Position numbers and translations under genes: made by a program. Positions 49,659-58,679 of a stretch of 64,000 nucleotides of DNA are shown here, one piece after another. Positions within the stretch are counted from its first letter, which is position 1; each line of letters begins with the position of its first letter. The DNA lies in contig CAWESA010000008.1 of assembly GCA_963811605.1 (NCBI GenBank), positions 124,001 through 188,000 on the forward strand, written 5' to 3'. Source of the stretch: CAVQLX01 sp963811605. GTDB lineage: Bacteria; Desulfobacterota; Binatia; DP-6. The notes beneath the pieces are model-generated. The model worked only from the letters and a program-made list of their open reading frames with translations, ran no database searches and had not been told where the DNA came from.

Positions 49659-50588
49659 GTGAAGCTGAAGTTGAAGCAGCTGGAGCTCTTCGCGCGCCTG
49701 GTCGAGGCGGGCAGCTTCACCCGCGCGGCGCACGCGCTCGGCATGACGCGCTCGAGCGCCAGCCGTGAGCTGAAGCAGCTCGAGGCCGAGGTCGGGGTCC
49801 GGCTGCTGCATCGCACCACCCGCAGCTTGAAGGTCACGGACGCGGGCCGTGCGTACTACGAGCGCGTCCGGGTCGCGCTCGGATGGCTCGAGAGCGCCGG
49901 CACCGCCATCACCCGCCAGGGGCACGAGCCGAGAGGACCGGTCAGGATGACCGCTCCACCACATCTCGGCGCGCCGCTCGTCGAGGCCCTCGGCCGCTTC
50001 ATGGACGCACACCCGATGATCCACGTCCAGCTCTCGCTCTCGTCGAGCGTCGTCGACCTGGTCCAGGAGGGATTCGACATCGCCATCCGGGTCGGCCGGC
50101 TGCGCGACTCGTCGCTGGTCGCCCGGCCCGTCGGCAGCGAGATGCTCGGCCTGTTCGCGAGCCAGGAGTACGTCCGGCGTCACGGGGCGCCGAGGACGCC
50201 GGCCGAGCTGGCCAGGCACGAGGTGATCCTGTTCCGCAGCCCGACGGGCGGTCACGTGTGGCGTGACAGCCTCAGTCTCGGCAGCGCCGGTCGCGTCCAG
50301 CGGGTGAGGATCAAGGGACGGCTGGAGCTCGATGAGATCCTCTTCGTCCGCGATGCCGTCGCCGCCGGGATCGGGATCGGCGTGATCCCGGTGCTCCTCA
50401 GCCGGCTGCCGGGACTCCAGCGCGTGCTGCCGCGTCAGGTGATCTCCGCGACGCCGGTGTTCGTCGTGACGCCGAGCCAGAGGTTCACGCCCGAGCGCGT
50501 GACCCTGCTGCGGGATCACCTGGTGGCGGAGCTGCGCGCTCTGCTGATCGGCACGGCACGCCGCGAGGCGGCGGCCGTCCCTCCCTGA
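49659..50588 (+). CDS. LysR-family transcriptional regulator, AaeR-like
   Basis: 309 residues from GTG 49659 (GTG 49641 is an in-frame alternative adding 6). N-terminal winged helix-turn-helix (QLELFARLVEAGSFTRAAHA, RSSASRELKQLEAEVGVRLL), then the periplasmic-binding-like effector domain (RGPVRMTAPPHLGAPLVEAL, SLSSSVVDLVQEGFDIAIRV, AVAAGIGIGVIPVLLSRLPG). Divergent from the degradation operon at 49568, which it probably activates in response to an aromatic acid, as LysR proteins usually do. Confidence 0.93.
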   Translation: MKLKLKQLELFARLVEAGSFTRAAHALGMTRSSASRELKQLEAEVGVRLLHRTTRSLKVTDAGRAYYERVRVALGWLESAGTAITRQGHEPRGPVRMTAPPHLGAPLVEALGRFMDAHPMIHVQLSLSSSVVDLVQEGFDIAIRVGRLRDSSLVARPVGSEMLGLFASQEYVRRHGAPRTPAELARHEVILFRSPTGGHVWRDSLSLGSAGRVQRVRIKGRLELDEILFVRDAVAAGIGIGVIPVLLSRLPGLQRVLPRQVISATPVFVVTPSQRFTPERVTLLRDHLVAELRALLIGTARREAAAVPP

Positions 50589-50651
50589 TCGCCCGCTCGG
50601 CCCTCGCCGCGCCGGTCGCGACCGACGGCCACCGCATGGCATCCTGTCCGC

Positions 50652-52193
50652 GTGCATCCCGGCGTCCACGCGAAGACCCACCCGGACAAGCCCGCGCTGA
50701 TCGTCCCGTCCCGCGGCGTCACCGTCACGTATCGCGCCCTCGAGGAGGGCTCGAACCGCGCCGCGCACCTCTTCCGGGCGCTCGGCCTGGTGCCGGGCGA
50801 CGGCATCGCCATCCTGCTCGAGAACCATCCCCGCTTCCACGAGGTCGTGTGGGGCGCGCAGCGCGCCGGGCTCTACTACACGCCCCTCAGCACCCGGCTC
50901 ACCCCGGGCGAGGCCGGGTACATCGTCGCCGATTGCGACGCCAAGGTGCTGGTGACGTCGCAGGCCGTGGCGGCGACGGCCGGGGCGCTGCGCGACCGCA
51001 TGCCGGGCGTGCAGGCGCGTCTCATGCTCGACGGCACGCTGCCGGGCTACGACGCGTGGGAGGATGCGGTCGCCGCGCAGCCCGCGACCCCGATCGCGGA
51101 CGAGATGGAGGGATGCGATCTCTTCTACTCGTCCGGCACGACCGGCAAGCCGAAAGGCGTCAAGCGCTCGCTGCGGCGCGATTCGCTCGGGACGCCCGAA
51201 ACCCTGAACGCACTCAGGCAGGACCTGTACGGCATGGGCGAGGACACGGTGTACCTGTCGGCGGCGCCGCTCCATCACGCGGCCCCGCTGCGCTTCAACC
51301 TCATGGTGCAGCGGCGGGGCGGGACGTGCGTCGTCATGGAGCACTTCGACGCCGCCGAGTTCCTCGCCCTGGTCGAGCGCTACCGCGTCACCCACACGCA
51401 GGTCGTGCCGACCATGTTCATCCGCATGCTGAAGCTGCCCGACGCCGAGCGCACGCGGCACGACCTGTCGTCGCTCCGCGTCGCGATCCATACCGCGGCC
51501 CCGTGCCCGATTCCCGTGAAGGAGCGGATGATCGCCTGGTGGGGGCCGAAGATCGTCGAGTACTACGCCGGCACCGAGGGCAACGGCTTCTGCGCCATCA
51601 CCGCCGAGGAGTGGCTCCGGCACCGCGGCTCGGTCGGCCGCGCCATGCTGGGCACCATCCGCATCCTGGACGAGGAGTTTCGCGAGCAGCCGGTCGGCGA
51701 GCCGGGCACCATCTACTTCGAGGGCGGGGCCGGCTTCGAGTACCACAAGGACGCGGCCAAGACCGCGGCCAGCCGCAGCCCGCAGGGCTGGTCGACCCTG
51801 GGCGACGTCGGCTACGTCGACGCCGAGGGCTATCTCTACCTGACCGACCGCAAGGCGCACATGATCATCAGCGGCGGGGTCAACATCTATCCCCAGGAGT
51901 GCGAGAACCTGCTGGCGACGCACCCCAAGGTGGCCGACTGCGCGGTGATCGGCGTGCCCAACGAGGACTTCGGCGAGGAGGTGAAGGCCGTCGTGCAGCC
52001 GCTCGACATGGCGGAGGCGGGGCCGGCGCTGGCGGAGGAGCTGATCGCGTTCTGCCGGGCCCACCTGTCGCCCCTCAAGTGCCCGCGCTCGGTCGACTTC
52101 GCGGCCGAGCTGCCGCGCCACCCGACCGGCAAGCTGTACAAGCGGCTCCTGCGCGACCGCTACTGGCAGGCCCATCCGTCGCGCACCGCGTAG
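50652..52193 (+). CDS. Acyl-CoA synthetase (AMP-forming)
   Basis: 513 residues of the ANL superfamily. The P-loop is YSSGTTGKPKGVKRSL, then EYYAGTEGNGF in the acid pocket, GDVGYVDAEGYLYLTDRKAH, and the adenylation lysine in PTGKLYKR. The N-terminal HAKTHPDKPALIVPSRGVTV is typical of FadD3/FadD17-like ligases for bulky acids. It is separate from the LysR gene by 63 bp on the same strand and convergent with the SDR at 52197. Confidence 0.93.
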   Translation: MHPGVHAKTHPDKPALIVPSRGVTVTYRALEEGSNRAAHLFRALGLVPGDGIAILLENHPRFHEVVWGAQRAGLYYTPLSTRLTPGEAGYIVADCDAKVLVTSQAVAATAGALRDRMPGVQARLMLDGTLPGYDAWEDAVAAQPATPIADEMEGCDLFYSSGTTGKPKGVKRSLRRDSLGTPETLNALRQDLYGMGEDTVYLSAAPLHHAAPLRFNLMVQRRGGTCVVMEHFDAAEFLALVERYRVTHTQVVPTMFIRMLKLPDAERTRHDLSSLRVAIHTAAPCPIPVKERMIAWWGPKIVEYYAGTEGNGFCAITAEEWLRHRGSVGRAMLGTIRILDEEFREQPVGEPGTIYFEGGAGFEYHKDAAKTAASRSPQGWSTLGDVGYVDAEGYLYLTDRKAHMIISGGVNIYPQECENLLATHPKVADCAVIGVPNEDFGEEVKAVVQPLDMAEAGPALAEELIAFCRAHLSPLKCPRSVDFAAELPRHPTGKLYKRLLRDRYWQAHPSRTA

Positions 52194-52196
52194 CCG

Positions 52197-52967
52197 TCAG
52201 TCCGTCCCGATGAGTCCCACCTGCTTGCCGGCATGCGCGCCGCCGTCGACCATGTAGACCGAGCCGTTGACGAACGAGGCCTCGTCCGAGGCCAGGAACG
52301 CCACCGCGGCGGCGATCTCGTCCGGCTGCGCCAGCCGGCGCAGCGTGTTTGCGCGCTCCATCTTGCCCCGCATCCCCTCGACGGCCTGGAGAAAGGCGCG
52401 CGTCGGGGGCGTCTCCACGGCGCCGGGACAGATCGCGTTGCAGCGGATGCCGTGGCGTCCGTACTCGGCGGCGACGTTGCGCGTCAGCGCGAGCAAGCCG
52501 GCCTTGGCCGAGGCGTACGGGGCGAGCCCCTCCTCGGCCTGGATGGCTGCGGCGGTGGAGATGTTGACGATCGTGCCGCCGCCCTGCGCCAGCATGGCGG
52601 GAAGGGCGAACTTGATGGCGAGGAACGGCGCCGTCAGGTTGACCGCGAGCGCCCGCTGCCAGGCGGTGAGATCGATGTCGGCGACGCGCCCGATGGCGCC
52701 GCCGCCGGTGGCGTTGTTGTCGAGGACGTCGAGACGACCGTGGTGCTCGACCGCGTGACGGATCATCGCTTCGGACTGCGCCGGATCGGTGACGTCGGCA
52801 AGGCACGCGGTGCCGCCCACCGCCTGGGCGACCCGTCGTGCCGCGCCCTCGTCGATGTCCACGACCACGACCCGCGCTCCGTCCGCCGCGAGCCTGCGGC
52901 ACGTCGCCTCGCCGATGCCCGAGCCGCCGCCGGTGACGAGGGCCACGCGGCCGTCGAAGCGTCCCAT
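52197..52967 (-). CDS. Short-chain dehydrogenase/reductase
   Basis: 256 residues. Cofactor loop TGGGSGIG; the central motif reads DNNATGG where NNAG is usual; serine in NISTAAAI; YASAK; NGSVYMVDGGAHAGKQVGLI at the end. VVVVDID suggests NAD. A TATGAC box ends 6 nt before ATG 52967, without a clear -35. Its end is 3 bp from the acyl-CoA synthetase stop. Confidence 0.93.
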   Translation of the reverse strand: MGRFDGRVALVTGGGSGIGEATCRRLAADGARVVVVDIDEGAARRVAQAVGGTACLADVTDPAQSEAMIRHAVEHHGRLDVLDNNATGGGAIGRVADIDLTAWQRALAVNLTAPFLAIKFALPAMLAQGGGTIVNISTAAAIQAEEGLAPYASAKAGLLALTRNVAAEYGRHGIRCNAICPGAVETPPTRAFLQAVEGMRGKMERANTLRRLAQPDEIAAAVAFLASDEASFVNGSVYMVDGGAHAGKQVGLIGTD

Positions 52968-53019
52968 GCGCGGGTCATACGCCGGCCCGGGAGCGCGGGC
53001 CAGGTGCGCCGGTTCCTCC

Positions 53020-54831
53020 TCAGAGCCTCCTTCGCAGGAGGGTGAGCAGCGACTGCAGCGACGTGGAGCGTCCCGTCTTGTCGGTCACCTGGACGGACAC
53101 CGAGACTTGCAGGCGGCCCGACTCCTTGAGGAGCCGCTTCCCGAGCGGGTTGAGCTTCAGCTTGACCCTGCCTCGTCCCCGGCGGTTCAAGCGCCGACGG
53201 ATCGGCCCCCGCGTCACCTGTGGCCCCAGACCGGCCCGCGTGCCTCCCGGCTCCACGCTGACCGCGGTCGTGAGACCGTCCGTCGCTTCGACCGTGGCGA
53301 CGGCACGCGCGGAGCTCGTGATGGCGGGCATTCCCTGAGCTGCGGCGCCCTGGTCGAGGAAGCCGACCGCCTCGCAGGACCCTTTCCCGGTCCCGCCCGC
53401 ATCCCCGGTCGTCTCGCAGGTGACCTTAATGACGGGGTGCGGTCCCGGCGGCGGCGTCCTGGTCTCGACGATGCCGCAGGAGAACGTGCCGCCCTGGCAG
53501 GCGCCCGCGAGGCACTGCTCGCCGCTGGTGCACGTCTGCCCGTCGTCGCACGCGGTCCCGTCCGCTGCCGGCGCATGCGCGCAGCCGGTGCTCGGGTCGC
53601 AGAGGTCAGCCGTGCAGGCATTGCCGTCGTCGCACGACACGGCGACGGGCACATGGAGGCAAGCGCCGGCGCCGTCGCACCGATCGTCGGTACAGGCGTT
53701 TCCATCGTCCGCGCAGGCGGTCCCCGCGACGGCATGGTTCGATGCGCAGGCGCCGAGTCCATCGCACGTGTCGGGCGCGTCGCACGCGGACGTTGCCGGA
53801 TTTCCGCAGGCCGTACCTCTCGCTGCGGTCTCATCCGCCGGGCAGGTCGACCCCGAGCCGGGGCAGATCTCCCGACGATCGCACTCGCCGGCCGCGGGAC
53901 GACAGACGGTGCCCCCTTCGGCGAAGGCGTCGGGCGGGCAGGCGGCGCTCGAGCCCGTGCAGACCTCCGCAACGTCACACAGACCGGCGCTCGCGCGGCA
54001 GAGCGTCCCGGGCTCCGCGAGAACGTCGGACGGGCAGGTCACGGAGGCGCCGGTGCAGGTCTCCGCGACGTCGCAGGCGCCGGTCGAGGGCCGACAGATG
54101 GCGGTGCTCGGCTGCAAGACATCGGTCGGGCATGCGGCGCTGGTGCCCGTGCAGGTCTCGGCGACGTCGCACATGCCGACAGCCTTCCGGCAGATCGTCG
54201 AGCTTGGAAGAAACGCGTCGGGCGGGCACGCCGAGCTCGCCGCGGTGCAGGTCTCGGCGACGTCGCACACACCGGCAGCCGCCCGACAGACCACGCCGAC
54301 GGCGGAGCCGTGCTGGCAGGCGCCGGCCGGGCAGGTGTCGGTGGTGCAGGGGTTGCTGTCGTCGCACTGCGCCGGGGACGAGCAGGGCTGGCAGCCGCCG
54401 AGCGGAGCGCCGGGGGTGCAGGTTCCCTCTCCCGAGCAGAGGTCGGGCGACGTGCACGCGTTGCCGTCGCTGCACGCCGCGCCGGGAGTCGGCGTGAACA
54501 CGCAGGTTCCCTCCCTGATGCAGTTGCCGGGACGGTCGCATCCTGCGGGCAGGGGACACGACGACGCCTGGCACGCGACGTCGGGGCAGCTCGTCGCGCC
54601 GGGCTGGCGCTTGCACTGCTTCACCGGATCGCCGAGGACGGTCCCGCAGATGCCGTTGCCGCGTGCGCCACAGGCATCGACGGTGCAGACGGTGCCGTCA
54701 CCGATGTAGCTGGAGGACGGACCGCGGAAGCAATCGTTGGGCCCTGGACAGGCGCCCCAGGCAGGGATCGGCAGCATCAGGAGGGAGGCCAGGAGGAACC
54801 TCGCCCCCCAGCGCGAAGTCGATCCCTGCAT
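53020..54831 (-). CDS. Secreted cysteine-rich protein with disintegrin-like repeats
   Basis: 603 residues from ATG 54831 behind AAGGAG, with a signal peptide ending PAWG|A near residue 26. The mature protein has cysteine-rich EGF/dickerin-like parts, then about five disintegrin-like repeats of 33-34 residues at about 180-340 (pattern CRxxxGxCDVAETCTGxSxx, then CPxD), then calcium-binding-like modules (GNACTDDRCDGAGACLHVP, GNACTADLCDPSTGCAHAP). The last 130 residues are basic and beta-rich (GRVKLKLNPLGKRLLKESGR). Probably an extracellular adhesin or matrix protein. No membrane anchor is seen. Divergent from the sulfatase. Confidence 0.88.
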   Translation of the reverse strand: MQGSTSRWGARFLLASLLMLPIPAWGACPGPNDCFRGPSSSYIGDGTVCTVDACGARGNGICGTVLGDPVKQCKRQPGATSCPDVACQASSCPLPAGCDRPGNCIREGTCVFTPTPGAACSDGNACTSPDLCSGEGTCTPGAPLGGCQPCSSPAQCDDSNPCTTDTCPAGACQHGSAVGVVCRAAAGVCDVAETCTAASSACPPDAFLPSSTICRKAVGMCDVAETCTGTSAACPTDVLQPSTAICRPSTGACDVAETCTGASVTCPSDVLAEPGTLCRASAGLCDVAEVCTGSSAACPPDAFAEGGTVCRPAAGECDRREICPGSGSTCPADETAARGTACGNPATSACDAPDTCDGLGACASNHAVAGTACADDGNACTDDRCDGAGACLHVPVAVSCDDGNACTADLCDPSTGCAHAPAADGTACDDGQTCTSGEQCLAGACQGGTFSCGIVETRTPPPGPHPVIKVTCETTGDAGGTGKGSCEAVGFLDQGAAAQGMPAITSSARAVATVEATDGLTTAVSVEPGGTRAGLGPQVTRGPIRRRLNRRGRGRVKLKLNPLGKRLLKESGRLQVSVSVQVTDKTGRSTSLQSLLTLLRRRL

Positions 54832-54953
54832 ATCGACTCCTTACAGCGACGTGCTGCCGTTCGTCGTTGCTTTACACCAACATGCCGAGCCAGGTCATCA
54901 CCGAGTTCGCGGCCTGCTGGCCGAGAACGGCGATCCGCGACGAGGCGCAGCCA

Positions 54954-55010
54954 GGTGGACGGCGGCCGGCAGGAGCATCGGGCCGCGAGGCTGCCCCCTG
55001 CCGGTCCACC
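54954..55010. repeat. Long inverted repeat in the divergent intergenic region
   Basis: Arms GGTGGAC (54954-54960) plus CCGGCAGG (54966-54973) pair with CCTGCCGGTCCACC (54997-55010), leaving a 5-nt bulge and a 23-nt loop. It lies between the disintegrin-repeat gene and the sulfatase promoter, so it may be a leader hairpin or a regulatory site. There is no U-tract. Confidence 0.5.
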
Positions 55011-55021
55011 ACGATTTTAGC

Positions 55022-55051
55022 TTGACAGCCCGAAACGGGGGGGGATACCAG
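55022..55051 (+). promoter_or_regulatory. Promoter, TTGACA-N18-TACCAG, for the sulfatase
   Basis: Consensus -35 (55022-55027), a TACnnn -10 (55046-55051) like others here. A run of eight G lies in the spacer. ATG 55096 follows GAAGGAG. Confidence 0.5.
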
Positions 55052-55095
55052 CGCTGAGGCAGCCGTCCGGCCTCGCTGCGCACGAAGGAGATTCC

Positions 55096-57048
55096 ATGGT
55101 GCTCCGTCCTCTCGTCCTCCTGTCCGTCCTGGTGTTGTTCCTCCCGGCGCACGCAGGCGCGCAGTGCACGACCAAGGCCGACGCCAGCACGGTCCTGAAG
55201 AGCGCCAAGCAACTGACGAGCTGCAACTACAAGAAGCTGCGGAACGGTCCGGCGGTGACGTGCAAGCTGACCCCACCGCCGGCGTGCTCCGGATCCCTGG
55301 TCGACGACGCCATGAAGCTGGCCTGGGGCGCGAACGATCCGCCGGCCGCCGCCGTGGATCGCTCGGCGCTGCACGACCAGCTCGTCTGCCAGAAGACGAT
55401 CGGCAAGGGGGTGGCGACCTTCGTCGGGAAGAAGCTGCGCTACCTCGTGCAGGGGCTGTCGAGGGCAGAGGCGGAAGCGAAGGCGCGACGCACGATCGAC
55501 AAGATTCCTCTCAAGTGCCTCGTCGACGTCGTGCAGGACGCGAGCCTCGTGATCCTACCCGATGTCGGGCCGCAGCTCGACGCGGCGGTTCCCGGAGTCG
55601 GCGGAGCGGTCGACGGAACGAGCCTCGCCAGCGCGCTCGTCACCCTGCTGGAGACGTGGGTCGATCGGGTCGGCCCGAACCCGATGGCGGCGCGGCCGAA
55701 CATCGTCTTCATCCTCACTGACGACCAGCGCTTCGACACGATCGACGCCACACATTCGATCGACGGCGTGACACCGGTGATGCCGACGGTCATGAGCGAG
55801 ATCGTGAACAAGGGCGTGCGCTTCGAGAACTCCTTCGTGACGACCGCGCTCTGCGCGCCGAGCCGCGCGAGCCTGCTCTCCGCCAAGTACTCGCACACGA
55901 CCGGTGTGCACGACAACGGCGGCAGCGATGGCGGCTTCGCCGCCTTCGACGACGTGTCGACGATTCCGGTCTGGCTGAAGGCCGCCGGCTATCACACCGG
56001 GCTCTACGGCAAGTACATCAACGGCTACAACGGCGCCGCGCCCTACATCCCGCCGGGCTGGGACGAGTGGCACGCGTTCAAGCAGGTGTCGTACTTCGAC
56101 TACACGCTGGAGAACAACGGCGCCGAGGTCGCGTACGGCAGCGCCGACGCCGACTACTCGACGGACGTGCTGCGCGACCTCGCCGTCCAGTTCATCCACG
56201 ATGCGTCGAGCGCGCAGCCGTTCTTCCTGTACTTCGCGCCGAAGGCGCCGCACGCACCGGCGACGCCGGCCCCGCGGCACGCCGGCATGTTCTCCTCCCT
56301 CCCGCCGTGGCGGCCGCCGAACTACAACGAGGCCGACGTGTCAGACAAGCCGGCCTGGGTGCAGGCGATCGCCCCATGGGGCGCCAACAAGCAGAACAAC
56401 CAGGACGCCTTCGACCGCAAGCAGCTCGAATCGCTCCAGGCCGTCGACGAGGCCGTCGCGGCGCTGCTGCAGGCGCTCACCGACATCGGCCAGATCGACA
56501 ACACGATCATCATCTTCGCGTCCGACAACGGCTACTCCTGGGGATCGCACCGCTGGGAGCCCAAGCAGTGCGAGTACGAGGAGTGCATGCGCGTGCCCCT
56601 CGCGATCCGCTACAAGGCGCTGGCGCCGCTCCCGCGCGTCGAGAGCGGCTTCGGACTGAACATCGACCACGGGTTGACGCTCGCGGAGCTCGCTGGGGCA
56701 ATCCCCGATCCGGGCGCCGACGGCGTGAGCATGGTCCGGCTGCTCGACGGAACCGCAACCGCGTGGCGGACGGATTTCCTCCAGGAGCACTGGGATAGCA
56801 CGGCGGGTGACGAGACCGACGTCGGCTCCATCCCGACCTACGCCGAGGTTCGCGGCATCCCCTGGAAGTACAACGAGCTCGTGACGGGGGAGACGGAGCT
56901 CTACGACATCGTCGCCGATCCCTACGAGCTGAGCAACGTCTCGAGCGACCCCGGCAACGCGGCCACGGTCGCGGCGCTGGCCGTCCGTCTGCGCGAGCTC
57001 CGACCCGGCTGGCCGGCGTCGCCGTCGGGGGCGTTCGTCGCGCGCTAG
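55096..57048 (+). CDS. Secreted sulfatase with novel cysteine-rich N-terminal domain
   Basis: 650 residues with a signal peptide ending AHAGAQ near 22. About 23-195 is a helical domain with six cysteines (CTTKADASTVLKSAKQLTSC and onward) that I cannot place. The sulfatase starts near 202: PNIVFILTDDQR (metal Asp pair), ALCAPSRASLLSAKY with C253 in the C-x-P-S-R signature converted to formylglycine, then GYHTGLYGKYINGY, FLYFAPKAPHAPATPAP and FASDNGYSWGSHR. It hydrolyses sulfate esters, perhaps of a carbohydrate or steroid, outside the cytoplasm. No maturase gene is in the window. Confidence 0.92.
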   Translation: MVLRPLVLLSVLVLFLPAHAGAQCTTKADASTVLKSAKQLTSCNYKKLRNGPAVTCKLTPPPACSGSLVDDAMKLAWGANDPPAAAVDRSALHDQLVCQKTIGKGVATFVGKKLRYLVQGLSRAEAEAKARRTIDKIPLKCLVDVVQDASLVILPDVGPQLDAAVPGVGGAVDGTSLASALVTLLETWVDRVGPNPMAARPNIVFILTDDQRFDTIDATHSIDGVTPVMPTVMSEIVNKGVRFENSFVTTALCAPSRASLLSAKYSHTTGVHDNGGSDGGFAAFDDVSTIPVWLKAAGYHTGLYGKYINGYNGAAPYIPPGWDEWHAFKQVSYFDYTLENNGAEVAYGSADADYSTDVLRDLAVQFIHDASSAQPFFLYFAPKAPHAPATPAPRHAGMFSSLPPWRPPNYNEADVSDKPAWVQAIAPWGANKQNNQDAFDRKQLESLQAVDEAVAALLQALTDIGQIDNTIIIFASDNGYSWGSHRWEPKQCEYEECMRVPLAIRYKALAPLPRVESGFGLNIDHGLTLAELAGAIPDPGADGVSMVRLLDGTATAWRTDFLQEHWDSTAGDETDVGSIPTYAEVRGIPWKYNELVTGETELYDIVADPYELSNVSSDPGNAATVAALAVRLRELRPGWPASPSGAFVAR

Positions 57049-57123
57049 CACGACGGCTCGTCCGCCCGTGCACCGCGGCCGCGACGCCTGGAGCGATCCT
57101 CGATCGCGGGTGCTCGCTGCGCG

Positions 57124-57627
57124 ATGTCGTCGGTGCTCAGCCGCGCTGGAGCGCTCCGATGTGCCCATGGGCGCACCTGGTCACTCCAGCTGTACTTCGC
57201 CGTCGTCGCGATCGCACTCGCACTGTCTACGGTGCGGTGGAATCGCACCAAGCGATTCGATGGCGAGGTGACGCTCGGCGGCGCCGTGCTGTTCGCGCTC
57301 GCCAGCGCGGCGCTCGAGTGGCTGCGCGTCGACTACCCGGGTCGACCCCACCGGGCCGGTGTTCCGGTGCTGGAGTGGCTGGCGCTGTCGCTGGCGGTCG
57401 TCGGGGGTGCGGGGCTCTGGTGGTGCAGGCGCCGGCGTCCCCCGCCTCGGCTGTCTCGGGCGCCATGCTTGTCGACTCCGTCTCTAGCGACGCGCGCGGC
57501 GCGCTCGCGCTCCCGGAGACAGGCTCGGTTCTCCCGGTCGGCGCGGTCCAGGGGGCTGCGCGGCCGATTCGGGATCTGCGCCCCTATGCCGCCAGGGCGT
57601 AGAAGCGCTCGGCATTGCCGCCCATGA
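57124..57627 (+). pseudogene. Lgt-like C-terminal membrane remnant
   Basis: The first 100 codons read RTWSLQLYFAVVAIALALST, then GEVTLGGAVLFALASAALEW, LRVDYPGRP and VLEWLALSLAVVGGAGLWWC. This resembles the C-terminal helices of prolipoprotein diacylglyceryl transferase (R-H-P-x-Q-L-Y block, then E-x-x-R-x-D). The N-terminal half is absent and the frame turns into Arg-rich nonsense after about residue 108. It fills the otherwise gene-free stretch 57049-57583. It may instead be a small two-helix protein; the function is not established. Confidence 0.4.
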
Positions 57628-58657
57628 TCTTGGCGCGCACGGCATCGGAGATGTCGCGGCGCTCGCGCAGCGGCTTGGTCGAGTTCGGGAAGTCCGAGTC
57701 CCAGTGCGGATAGTCGCTGGCGTACATGATGAAATGGTCGCCCAGGGTGGACACCGCGAGGGGCACCGAGACCTCCTCCGGCTCGCAGCTCACGTAGAGC
57801 TGGCCGCGCGCGATGTAGTCCCTCGGCTCGCGCTTGCACTCGGGCGTCAGGCGGCCGCGCTTCTCGAGGTGCTCCTCCATGCGCTCCATGAAGTAGGGCA
57901 CCCAGCCGACGCCCGACTCGAGCAACGCCACGCGCAGCGTCGGATGGCGCTCGAGGACGCCGCCCAGGATGAGCGCGGTGGACGCCACCATCATGTCGAA
58001 CGGGAAGCTCACGCAGTGGACCTGGAGGTAGTTGTCGAAGCGGTGCGAGCCCAGGTTGGGGAGATGGATGCCGGGCGCGCCGTGGATGCCGAGCGGCAGG
58101 TCGAGGTCGGCGGCGGCGGCGTAGAACGGCTCGAGGTCCGGATGGTCGAGGTTCCGCGTCTTCAGGACCGCGGGCACCATGATCGCCTTGAGCCCGAGCG
58201 TCTTCGCCTCCCGCATGATCGTGATCGACGTCGTCACGTCCTCGATCGGCACCAGGCCGACGCCGTGGAAGCGGCCCGCGCCGCGCGCGCACCAGTCGGC
58301 CATCCAGGTGTTGTAGGCGCGTGCCATCTCGGCGGCGAAGCGCTGGTCCTCGTACCCCGGCAGCCCGAGCGCGGCGCTCGGAAAGAACACCATGCCGTCG
58401 ATGCCCTCGCGGTCGGCGTCGGCCAGCACGCCCTCCGGCGTCCACGGGTTCGCGCCGCGATCCAGGCACATGCCCTCCTCGGCGCGACAACCCGCGCCGG
58501 GGCCGCTCGACTGCGGGTAGGCCCGTCCCTCGATGAAGAGTGCCGTGCCCTCGCCCGGGTCGGCGAGGCGGATCTTGTCGGGGAAGCGCTCCAGCATCTG
58601 GCCCATGAACTCGCGGCCCTCGACGACGTGCGCGTCGCTGTCGATCACTCGTGCCAT
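57584..58657 (-). CDS. Amidohydrolase-2 family metal-dependent hydrolase
   Basis: 357 residues from ATG 58657, behind a GGAGGAGG Shine-Dalgarno. N-terminal RVIDSDAHVVEG carries the D-x-H metal motif; LPLGIHGAPG the next His; the acid region MYASDYPHWDSDFPNS holds the late Asp and His. This is the ACMS-decarboxylase-like branch, which decarboxylates or hydrolyses aromatic and ring-opened acids. It follows the CoA-transferase gene by 22 bp on the same strand and is probably co-transcribed with it. Confidence 0.9.
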   Translation of the reverse strand: MARVIDSDAHVVEGREFMGQMLERFPDKIRLADPGEGTALFIEGRAYPQSSGPGAGCRAEEGMCLDRGANPWTPEGVLADADREGIDGMVFFPSAALGLPGYEDQRFAAEMARAYNTWMADWCARGAGRFHGVGLVPIEDVTTSITIMREAKTLGLKAIMVPAVLKTRNLDHPDLEPFYAAAADLDLPLGIHGAPGIHLPNLGSHRFDNYLQVHCVSFPFDMMVASTALILGGVLERHPTLRVALLESGVGWVPYFMERMEEHLEKRGRLTPECKREPRDYIARGQLYVSCEPEEVSVPLAVSTLGDHFIMYASDYPHWDSDFPNSTKPLRERRDISDAVRAKIMGGNAERFYALAA

Positions 58658-58679
58658 GCCGCCTCCTCCATCCGATCGC

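Noticed and set aside
49623..52175. 850-codon antisense frame over the LysR and acyl-CoA synthetase genes
   Set aside because: No domains, His/Arg/Asp-rich, and both genes on the other strand are clear.
53420..54709. 429-codon plus-strand frame opposite the disintegrin-repeat gene
   Set aside because: Its repeated pattern is only the complement of the cysteine repeats.
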